The notes under the pieces are model-generated. The model had not been told where the DNA came from. It saw nothing but the letters and a program-made list of their open reading frames with translations, and did not search any database. 64,000 bases of DNA from Salinibacterium sp. ZJ70 (GTDB lineage Bacteria; Actinomycetota; Actinomycetes; Actinomycetales; Microbacteriaceae), in NCBI RefSeq assembly GCF_011751865.2, contig NZ_CP061770.1:1860001-1924000 (forward strand), given 5' to 3'. Numbering within the stretch: position 1 is the stretch's first letter; every line of letters starts with the position of its first letter. A program made the translations under genes and the position numbers. Shown here piece by piece: positions 27,748-34,323 of this stretch.

Positions 27748-28392
27748 ATGGACTCCACCACCCCACTGGCTCCCCGCATCCTGGACGCGGCAGAGGCGAT
27801 CGTCATCGGCGACGGCCTGGACGCTCTCGGGTACGGCACCCTCTCCGAGCGCCTGGGTGTCGCCCGTGAGTCGATCCGCGCCACCTACCCGGTGTTCGAG
27901 CAGCTGCTCGGGAGCGTGCTCGCACGGATGACCGCCTCCCTCGCGCACGTCGTCGTCGACAATGTGGAGCGCGACCCACGCGGCGGTCTGCCCTCACGAA
28001 TCTACGGATACGCGCTCAGCGCCATCTACGAGACGCCTCTCGCGCGCGCCCTCTACTTCGCCGACCCGCAGGCGCTCGCGCGCACGATGCGCACGCTCGA
28101 TGGCGTCGGGGCCGTGCCCGACCTGTCGATCAGTCCTGCGCTGCTTCCCGACCTGCAGACGGCTGGCATGGCGCGTGCCGACATCGACGCCTCGAGCGTC
28201 TCCGCTGTCCTCCAGGCGATCGGAGCCGGGGTGTCGATGACCTCCTCCGAACAGCGTCTCTCCGACATCTCCGCCGGGCTCCGCACCCTGCTGGAGCGCG
28301 CAGTCGACGCGGACCCGGAAGACACCGCTCCCGGCAAGGAGATCGCCTACCGCTACGCGGCGCGGGTCATTCGCGCGGGATCGCTCTCCTGA
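27748..28392 (+). CDS. TetR/AcrR-family regulator
   Basis: Likely DNA-binding regulator, 214 residues. The N-terminus (PRILDAAEAIVIGDGLDALGYGTLSERLGVARESIRATYPVFEQLL) has TetR-type helix-turn-helix spacing, though the usual Y-x-H-F motif is altered to ATYPVFEQ. The C-terminal half is helical ligand-binding-domain-like. ATG at 27748 follows GGAACGGA. A TAGCCT box lies about 35 nt upstream. Its target is unknown. No operator palindrome was obvious in the 80-bp upstream gap. Confidence 0.8.
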   Translation: MDSTTPLAPRILDAAEAIVIGDGLDALGYGTLSERLGVARESIRATYPVFEQLLGSVLARMTASLAHVVVDNVERDPRGGLPSRIYGYALSAIYETPLARALYFADPQALARTMRTLDGVGAVPDLSISPALLPDLQTAGMARADIDASSVSAVLQAIGAGVSMTSSEQRLSDISAGLRTLLERAVDADPEDTAPGKEIAYRYAARVIRAGSLS

Positions 28393-28431
28393 GCGCGACC
28401 TGACGCGCACGCTGCGATCAGCAGGCCCCGA

Positions 28432-29250
28432 TCAGCAGGGCTCGACGCGGAAGCGACGGAGCTTCAGTGCGGGGTTGATGTGTCGCACATCGGCGACGCG
28501 CTTCGCGTCGACCCAGGCGACCGCGACATCCGTGGTCTCGCCGAGGGTGACGAGCTCGACGCCCATCGGATCGACGACCATGCTGTTGCCCACGCCCACG
28601 GGCGGCGCGTGGTCGGCAGCCGCTACGAAGACGGTGTTCTCGATCGCGCGCGCGGTGAGCAGCGTGCGCCAGGCGGATTCCTTCAACGGGCCCCGTACCC
28701 ACTCCGCCGGCACGAGCACCAGATCGACACCCGCGTCGACGAGCTGGCGCGTCACCTCGGGGAAGCGCACGTCGTAGCAGGTCTGGATGCCGATGGTGAA
28801 GCCGCCCGCGTGGAACGTCTGCGGCTCCTGGATCGTGCCGGGGACGATCCAGTCGGATTCGCGCGACCCGAACGCGTCGTACAGATGCACCTTGCGGTAG
28901 CGCGCGATCAGCTCGCCGTCGGGGTCGAGCACGACGACCGTGTTGGCGGCGCGCTCGGTCTCCCCCGGCACCAGCTCGAGCATGCCCGCGACGATGTGCA
29001 CGCCGAGCTCGGAGGCGATCTCGGCGAGACCGCGCACGAACGGACCGTGCAGCGTCTGCGCATTCTCGACCCAGTCCGGCCCCATCGTGGGGGTGAAGTA
29101 GGACGAGTACTCGGGGAAGACCACGAGCATCGCACCGCGGGACACCGCGTCGACGGCGAGGCGCGACATCTGCTCCAGGTTGGCGGAGGTGTCATCGCTC
29201 GGCGCGAACTGCGCCACAGCGACGGCGTAGGGGGCGTGCTCGGTGTTCAT
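28432..29250 (-). CDS. Carbon-nitrogen hydrolase (nitrilase superfamily amidase)
   Basis: C-N hydrolase of 272 residues. The catalytic triad is clear: Glu in VVFPEYSSYF, Lys in ARYRKVHLYD, Cys in IGIQTCYDVRFPEV. The C-terminal part (VVDPMGVELVTLGET) is as in omega-amidase/Nit-like amidases. Such enzymes hydrolyse small amides or deaminated glutathione, but the substrate here is not determined. ATG at 29250 lies 7 nt after TAGGGT (minus strand), a leaderless layout. An in-frame GTG 9 nt upstream is the alternative. Confidence 0.92.
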   Translation of the reverse strand: MNTEHAPYAVAVAQFAPSDDTSANLEQMSRLAVDAVSRGAMLVVFPEYSSYFTPTMGPDWVENAQTLHGPFVRGLAEIASELGVHIVAGMLELVPGETERAANTVVVLDPDGELIARYRKVHLYDAFGSRESDWIVPGTIQEPQTFHAGGFTIGIQTCYDVRFPEVTRQLVDAGVDLVLVPAEWVRGPLKESAWRTLLTARAIENTVFVAAADHAPPVGVGNSMVVDPMGVELVTLGETTDVAVAWVDAKRVADVRHINPALKLRRFRVEPC

Positions 29251-29423
29251 ACCCGCCACCCTACGCTCGGCCGCACGGACGCGCCTCAGCCTGATGCGGT
29301 TCGTGCGTCGACACGCAGGGAGGAGTCCAGAGGATCCCGTCGATGTCGCCGACGGCGACGTGCCACTCGGTGACGCCGCGGATCACAGCCCCCGAGCGCA
29401 CACGGCGCCCAGAGCCGATCGCG

Positions 29424-29804
29424 TCAGGCGGTGCGGAACTGCGGGGACCCGAGGACCCGCTCGACCGTCAGCTCGAGTACGACGCGTTCGGGGTTGGGCC
29501 GCGGTGCGCGGTAGCGGGCCGTGTACAGCTCGACGGCGAACGCGACCGACTCGGCATCCTCGAGGATCCGCGCGGGGCCTTCGAAGCTCAGCCAGCGCAT
29601 CCCATCGACGGTGCTGACGCTCGCACGCCCGGAGCGCGCGGCGTTCACGAACTTCTGCGAGCCTCGCGTGCCGATGACGCGCACGATGCCGTCGCGATAG
29701 GTGATGCCGACGGGAACGGCATGGATGCGTCCGTCGCGCCCGATCGTCGAGAGGGTCGCGAGGTGATACTCGGACAGGAAGTCGAGGGCGTCTGGCGTGA
29801 TCAT
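29424..29804 (-). CDS. PPOX class F420-dependent enzyme
   Basis: A 126-residue split-barrel protein. The sequence DFLSEYHLATLSTIGRDGRIHAVPVGITYRDG followed by GTRGSQKFVNAARSGRASVSTVD is typical of F420/flavin-binding PPOX oxidoreductases in Actinobacteria. ATG at 29804 follows GGAGA. It lies downstream of tRNA-fMet on the same strand, with a hairpin between them. The substrate is unknown. Confidence 0.88.
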   Translation of the reverse strand: MITPDALDFLSEYHLATLSTIGRDGRIHAVPVGITYRDGIVRVIGTRGSQKFVNAARSGRASVSTVDGMRWLSFEGPARILEDAESVAFAVELYTARYRAPRPNPERVVLELTVERVLGSPQFRTA

Positions 29805-29834
29805 GTCTCTCCGAAGGAAGATGATGCCGGAAAT

Positions 29835-29866
29835 GAAGAAGGCCGCCCTCTCGGACGGCCTTCTTC
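29835..29866 (-). terminator. Hairpin between tRNA-fMet and the PPOX gene
   Basis: An 11-bp perfect stem GAAGAAGGCCG/CGGCCTTCTTC with a 10-nt loop lies immediately downstream of the tRNA on the minus strand. It is a likely terminator or tRNA 3'-trailer signal. Confidence 0.6.
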
Positions 29867-29869
29867 GTG

Positions 29870-29946
29870 TGGTTGCGGGGACAGGATTTGAACCTGCGAC
29901 CTCTGGGTTATGAGCCCAGCGAGCTACCGAACTGCTCCACCCCGCG
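29870..29946 (-). tRNA. Initiator tRNA-fMet (anticodon CAT)
   Basis: A 77-nt tRNA with CCA encoded. The acceptor arm has the C1-A72 mismatch and the anticodon stem has three G-C pairs (CTGGG/CCCAG) around CTCATAA, both initiator hallmarks. A TAGGCT box at 29958-29963 (minus strand) is a likely -10. Confidence 0.97.
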
Positions 29947-29982
29947 TCGGTAATACCAGCCTAACACGGTTTCGGAGGGGTC

Positions 29983-31602
29983 CTAACCAGCGCGGTCGAG
30001 GCGCTCGATGAGCTTGTGCGGGAACCCCTCGCGGCGCATGCGCTCCTGCACGGCACGGTGGTCGTAGGCCACGCGCTCGAAGCGCACCGTCGACGCCTCG
30101 ACATCGAGCACGGCGTACGCGGCGCCCGGCATGCCGTCGCGTGGCTGCCCGAGGCCACCGGGACACACGAGCGCAGCGTGCTGGCGCCGGAGATCGAGGA
30201 TCGTCCGCGGGTCGTGGAACTCGCCGGGTGCCCCGCGCAGCCGCCGCACCCAGGCGCCCGCGATGTGGGTGTTGCCGTGGAGGCACACCCGGATGCCGTC
30301 GAGCTCGAGGGCTGCGAGGTTGTCGTCGGCGGTCATCCGATACACGTAGGCATTGAAGCGCTCAGGGTCGATGGGCGCGCCGTGCAGCGCGAGCCAGCCG
30401 TCGGCGTCGTGCAGCTCACGCGGCAGCGACTCGAGCCACGCGCGTGCCGCCGCGTCGAGCCGCCCCCGCGTCCAGTCAGCCGACCAGCGCGCGTCCGGGT
30501 TGAACGTCGCCGGGGTGTCGGCGATCGCGGCGAAGTCATGATTGCCGAGGATGCCGACCACCCGAGGGTCGCCCGCGAGTCGGTGCACCACCTCCGCGGG
30601 ATCGGGCCCATATCCGACGGAGTCCCCGAGCACGACGATCCGTGAGGCCGTGCGCGCGTCATCGGTGTCGAGAACCGCCTCGAGGGCGTCGAGATTGGCG
30701 TGGACATCGGCGATGAGGAGCACGGGGCCGACTGCTGCTGCCTGCGCAGGTGCGGATGACTGAGCGAGACCGCGTGGTTCCCCGGCCTCGAACGAGACAG
30801 CCTCGGGAGCACCCTCAGCCGGTTGCGGTGACGAAGAGATCAGCGGCCGCGTGGGGGTCGGAACATGCCGCGTGAGCGCTGCGGCCACGCCGAGGCTCAG
30901 ACCGTTGCCGCTGCCCCGACGCAGCGAGTCGGCGAGGTCGCGCCCTGCGACGAGCTGGGGTCGCCGGCGCATCTGCTCGCGGAGCTCGGTTCCGAGCGCC
31001 TCGCCATGCAGCGGAGTGAGAGAGGGGATGCGCCTGCCGAGCACGTCGAGCGCGACGGCGAGGCCGATGCCGTCATCCCAGGGATAGAGATCATCGTCGA
31101 GGTAGCGCAGAGGGCCGTCGTCGACCCACGCGAAGTTCGACAGCCCCTCGTCGAGGCGCCAGCCCTGCAGCGCGGCATCCAGGTAGATGCGCGTGAAGTC
31201 GGCGCAGAAGTCGCGCCAGCGGTCGATGATCTCGGTATCGCTCCACAGATGAAGCGGCTTCAGACGGCTCGTCGCGACACCCAGACGGCTGCGCTCCCCA
31301 CCCTCGATCACGAACCACGTGCGATCGGGCGCGTAGCAGCCGAGCGCGCGCTCTCGATCGATGCGGGCGGCGACCCAGCGGTCGACATCCGTCGAGGCGA
31401 GTTCGAACTCGACGCGTCCCTTGACGACGACGCGCGCCGATGCCCAGACGGTCGTGGAGCTGCGCCCGGGGAAGTCTGACGAGCGAGCGGTGGTCTGCGG
31501 GTGCTGGAGCGCCTCGACGATGAGCGCGCGATCGAGCACGCGCGTGGGGTCGACAGCCGCGACGACTCTCACAGTGTCGTCGGGTCGGCGCGGCTGTCTC
31601 AC
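29983..31602 (-). CDS. Kinase-fold / metallophosphoesterase fusion protein
   Basis: A 539-residue two-domain protein. Residues 40-200 resemble a lipopolysaccharide-kinase/APH-like fold: a candidate ATP lysine (K61 in VVVKGRVEF), a catalytic-loop-like LDEGLSNFAW (150-159), and YLDDDLYPWDD (168-178) where the metal-binding DFD would be. After a 50-residue linker, residues 295-539 form a calcineurin-like phosphoesterase with all five motifs: DVHANL, GDSVGYG, GNHD, LHGAP, GNTH. GTG at 31602 starts 10 nt after the Roadblock gene stop. Co-location with a GTPase/Roadblock module suggests reversible phosphorylation signalling, which is inferred. Confidence 0.8.
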   Translation of the reverse strand: MRQPRRPDDTVRVVAAVDPTRVLDRALIVEALQHPQTTARSSDFPGRSSTTVWASARVVVKGRVEFELASTDVDRWVAARIDRERALGCYAPDRTWFVIEGGERSRLGVATSRLKPLHLWSDTEIIDRWRDFCADFTRIYLDAALQGWRLDEGLSNFAWVDDGPLRYLDDDLYPWDDGIGLAVALDVLGRRIPSLTPLHGEALGTELREQMRRRPQLVAGRDLADSLRRGSGNGLSLGVAAALTRHVPTPTRPLISSSPQPAEGAPEAVSFEAGEPRGLAQSSAPAQAAAVGPVLLIADVHANLDALEAVLDTDDARTASRIVVLGDSVGYGPDPAEVVHRLAGDPRVVGILGNHDFAAIADTPATFNPDARWSADWTRGRLDAAARAWLESLPRELHDADGWLALHGAPIDPERFNAYVYRMTADDNLAALELDGIRVCLHGNTHIAGAWVRRLRGAPGEFHDPRTILDLRRQHAALVCPGGLGQPRDGMPGAAYAVLDVEASTVRFERVAYDHRAVQERMRREGFPHKLIERLDRAG

Positions 31603-31612
31603 CCCGCTGTTC

Positions 31613-32020
31613 TCACGGTACGAGCGGCTCGATCTGGGGAGCCGCCATGCGAACGGCCGACCAGCCGAGGCCGAGGTTGGCACGGCGTCCGGTGATGAGC
31701 ACGACGAGCGCGTTCGGCTTGTTGGGCAGCACGAGCATGAAGTGGTACGTGTGCTCGGTGGTCATCTGGATCTCGCGCGTGAGGCGGCGAGGCGGCACTC
31801 CGCGCTGCTGCGCGATGAGCGTCTCGACGGCGCTCACCGTGCGGCCGCGGAACATGTCGACGGCGGCTGCCGCGACGGCGTCCAGGTAGCTCTGCGTGAA
31901 GTACGGGACGTTGTGAGTGGCGGCGAGCAGGAGGCCCGACTCCAGGTCGACGACAGCGAAGCCGAGACCGTCGTCGACGGAGTTGAGAACGGTGCGGCAG
32001 TGGTCTTCGAGTGCGCTCAT
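31613..32020 (-). CDS. Roadblock/LC7-like protein (second copy)
   Basis: A 135-residue alpha/beta protein resembling the Roadblock/LC7 (MglB/CvnB-like) fold: GFAVVDLESGLLLAATHNV, then the helix YLDAVAAAAVDMFRGR, then EHTYHFMLVLPNKPNALVVLITGR. Roadblock proteins regulate small Ras-like GTPases as GAPs or scaffolds. ATG at 32020 follows GAAAGAG. It sits between the other Roadblock gene (86-nt gap) and the kinase/phosphoesterase gene (10-nt gap). The assignment rests on fold pattern and neighbours, not on a search. Confidence 0.7.
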   Translation of the reverse strand: MSALEDHCRTVLNSVDDGLGFAVVDLESGLLLAATHNVPYFTQSYLDAVAAAAVDMFRGRTVSAVETLIAQQRGVPPRRLTREIQMTTEHTYHFMLVLPNKPNALVVLITGRRANLGLGWSAVRMAAPQIEPLVP

Positions 32021-32106
32021 GTACGGGCTCTTTCTTCGATGTGCGAACCGTCGCCTGAGTTCGCCGGGGAAACCGGGTTCGGCGATTCGGGCGCGCGGGC
32101 GGGTGG

Positions 32107-32604
32107 TTACGGGTAAAGCGACTGAGTCGTCTGGAGGACGGGTGCCTCCGGGACGATAGGAGCACTGTATCGGGCGGCGACCGCCGCGGAGGGTTGCCGC
32201 GCGAGGGCCGCGAGAGCGTCGCCGATCTCCTGTGTGGCGAGACGCACGAGTGAGAGCGCCGTGCCGAGGTTGTCACCCATGCGGAAGTGCGCGGCGACGA
32301 CGTACGGCTGATCGGAAACGCGCATCTGCACTACGAACCCCTGGGTCGCCTGCACGATGACGGCCTCGCCGTGCCCGGCGCTGAGTTCGGCGACGACGGC
32401 CTCGCCGAGCGCCTGCACCGAGCTCGAGATGCTCGCGAAGCGTCCGTCGCTCTCGCCGCCGGCAGGCGTGCGGGTCACCTCGAAGCCGTCATCCGAGAGC
32501 AGCAGGGCGAGGGCGAGCGATCCTGCGCTCTGACGGATCCGTTCGAGCGCGGCGGTGCCGATGGTGACGATCTCAGGGGCGAACCTCTCGTCGGCGAAGG
32601 TCAT
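32107..32604 (-). CDS. Roadblock/LC7-like protein (first copy)
   Basis: A 165-residue Roadblock-like protein next to the GTPase gene. The core has LALALLLSDDGFEVTRT, SISSSVQALGEAVVAELSAGHGEAVIVQATQGFVVQMRVSD and FRMGDNLGTALSLVRLATQEIGDALAAL, the alternating strands and long helices of Roadblock/LC7 proteins. Its ATG overlaps the GTPase stop by 4 bp (32601-32604), so the two are translationally coupled, as in MglA/MglB and CvnB/CvnD pairs. Confidence 0.75.
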   Translation of the reverse strand: MTFADERFAPEIVTIGTAALERIRQSAGSLALALLLSDDGFEVTRTPAGGESDGRFASISSSVQALGEAVVAELSAGHGEAVIVQATQGFVVQMRVSDQPYVVAAHFRMGDNLGTALSLVRLATQEIGDALAALARQPSAAVAARYSAPIVPEAPVLQTTQSLYP

Positions 32605-33161
32605 GCCGTTTCCTTTCCGTAGATCAGGGCTCGTGCGTCGATGCCGGCTGCGAGCACCGAGAGCATCGTCGTGAGGTCACTACGCCGGCGGGCGTCGACC
32701 GTGAACACCGGCGCAGGGAGTTCGGGGAACCGTGCCGCAAGCAGGCGGCGGTAGTCCTCGAGCGACGGCCCGGATGCGAGGTCACTGCGGGTGATGCCGA
32801 CGACCACGGCGCCTCGGCGTCCGATCTCGGCGAAGTCGGTGAGGAAGGAGTCGAGGTCGCCGAGCGGGTCGGGCGCGTCACCGCGCACGAGCACGAGCAG
32901 TCCGACAGCACGCTGGGCGAGGATCTTCCACATGAAGGCGAACCGTCGCTGCCCGGGGATGCCGTACAGCCGGAGCTTCTCGCGGGGCGCGAGTTCGATC
33001 TCGCCGTAGTCGAGGGCGACCGTCGTGGTCTCCTTGTCGACCACGTCGCGTTCGGTGTTGCGCGCCTCGGTTGTGACGATCGGGATGTCGCTCACCGCCG
33101 AGATGGCGGTGGTCTTGCCTGCCCCCATGGGGCCAGCAACGAGGATGACGTGCTCAGCCAT
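32601..33161 (-). CDS. Small Ras-like GTPase (MglA/CvnD-like)
   Basis: A 186-residue P-loop GTPase. The G1 Walker A is GPMGAGKT (10-17). The G3-like motif is YGIPGQRRFAFMW (66-78), characteristic of actinobacterial conservon GTPases. The G4 NKxD position reads TRSD (124-127), so guanine specificity could be modified. The C-terminal DARRRSDLTTMLSVL takes the place of G5. ATG at 33161 overlaps the upstream winged-helix-like gene by 8 bp. Partner Roadblock proteins are encoded directly downstream. Confidence 0.85.
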   Translation of the reverse strand: MAEHVILVAGPMGAGKTTAISAVSDIPIVTTEARNTERDVVDKETTTVALDYGEIELAPREKLRLYGIPGQRRFAFMWKILAQRAVGLLVLVRGDAPDPLGDLDSFLTDFAEIGRRGAVVVGITRSDLASGPSLEDYRRLLAARFPELPAPVFTVDARRRSDLTTMLSVLAAGIDARALIYGKETA

Positions 33162-33813
33162 GCGCGACGACCCCCAGGCGCGAGCGCAGGCGCCCGAAAA
33201 GCCCACGGCGCTCACGTCCCACCTGGCGGGCGCGACGTGTCGCGTCCTCCACGATGGGCGGAGGGACGACCGAGCCCTGGCTCGCCTCAACGCCTCCGGC
33301 GAGAGCGAGCGCGTTGATGACCGCCTGAACTTCGGACTGGTCGGCGTCTGCGAGCGCCGCCGTCTCAGCGACGGTCAGTGCCTGACCGCTGCCGAGTGCC
33401 GCGAGGATGCGGATCTCGCTGCCGGAGTGCGTGAGCTGGGTGAGATTGGGCCAGCGTGTGAGGCGATAGCGATCCCCGGCGCGGAGCCAGAATGCAGGGC
33501 TGCCGCCGAAAGCCGCACGGCTGATCTTCCAGAGCAGCGGGTCGATGGGCGACCATTCGACCCACGGGAAGAGCTCCTGGTCGGGGTCGATCTGCTGCGA
33601 GTAGAGCGCAACGGTGCGCGGCGAGAGCGGCAGGGCGTCGAGCGGTCGGTCGATGTAGAACCGCGAGCGTGGGAAGTCGATCCACAGCGTCCCGAAGTCG
33701 GGTGAGGTCACTGCGAGTGCCATGGGCTGCTCGAACGACCGCATCGAGTTGATCGCTCCGGTGACGCTGGCCCATCCATCGGTGGTCGGCGGCACCGCCC
33801 CCTGCATCGACAT
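33154..33813 (-). CDS. Winged-helix-like protein, first gene of GTPase/Roadblock module
   Basis: A 219-residue protein I cannot assign to a named family. The N-terminal two thirds are mixed beta/alpha (LAVTSPDFGTLWIDFPRSRFYIDRPLDALPL). Residues about 130-185 look like a winged helix: SEIRILAALGSGQALTVAETAALADADQSEVQAVINAL. The tail is basic (RRARQVGRERRGLFGRLRSRLG). By position it would match DUF742 (CvnC) of Streptomyces conservons, but that is only suggested by order. ATG at 33813 follows AGGGGGG. It overlaps the GTPase gene by 8 bp and heads the operon. Confidence 0.7.
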   Translation of the reverse strand: MSMQGAVPPTTDGWASVTGAINSMRSFEQPMALAVTSPDFGTLWIDFPRSRFYIDRPLDALPLSPRTVALYSQQIDPDQELFPWVEWSPIDPLLWKISRAAFGGSPAFWLRAGDRYRLTRWPNLTQLTHSGSEIRILAALGSGQALTVAETAALADADQSEVQAVINALALAGGVEASQGSVVPPPIVEDATRRARQVGRERRGLFGRLRSRLGVVAHG

Positions 33814-33848
33814 GTAGCCCCCCTGGATGCATTGACAGTCACGAAAAT

Positions 33849-33860
33849 ATGACGTGTCAT
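33849..33860. promoter_or_regulatory. Inverted repeat upstream of the GTPase/Roadblock operon
   Basis: ATGAC-GT-GTCAT, two 5-bp arms with a 2-nt centre, lies 36 bp upstream of the winged-helix gene start in an unusually AT-rich spot. It could be an operator. No regulator is identified. Confidence 0.35.
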
Positions 33861-33941
33861 CGCAATACTACCTGCGGCGTTCCGCGGAAAGCCGGGACCA
33901 AAGGCCCTGTCGCTACCCCCAAATCGGACTACACAGACAGG

Positions 33942-34321
33942 TCAGTAGAGGGTCGCTGCGATGGCATAGTCGATCCGCATGCCGCATCGATCAGCGCCGT
34001 CACGACCTCCGCAATCGGATGCGTCCACGCCCCGGTGGTCGAGTTCCGCACCTCGACCCGGCATCCGCATAGTCACCCGCCTCGACGAGCACATCGGGCT
34101 GCCCACCGAACCAGCGGTAGCGCAGCACCGGGAGCCCGGGAGCCGGCCGATCGTGCCCCATGTGATGCACACGACGGCGAAGCTCGCTGGCCTCGGACGT
34201 CGATGCCCGGTCGTACATCTTGCTGCCCACGTGGATGGGAACGAGCTCATCCCAGCGCGCGATTGCGCTCCAGCCACTCCCCCTCGCGGAGGTCGACCTG
34301 CCGGGATGGCTCGTCCGTCAT
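33942..34321 (-). pseudogene. Degraded class I SAM-dependent methyltransferase
   Basis: Three reading frames together give a recognisable methyltransferase with its core missing. ATG at 34321 starts MTDEPSRQVDLREGEWLERN, then a stop (GGA TGA) occurs. A shifted frame continues WDELVPIHVGSKMYDRAS... and PVLRYRWFGGQPDVLV followed by EAGDYADAG. Another frame gives EVRNSTTGAWTHPIAEVVTALIDA, and a third ends MRIDYAIAATLY before the stop. The SAM-binding glycine motif is absent, so about half the gene is deleted. It starts 2 nt after the UPF0182 stop, so it was part of that operon. The upstream stretch 33861-33941 shows nothing coding. Confidence 0.75.
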
Positions 34322-34323
34322 CG

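Noticed and set aside
29870..29946. tRNA genes as integration sites of a mobile element
   Set aside because: No integrase, no direct repeat of the tRNA 3' end and no phage or ICE genes near either tRNA.
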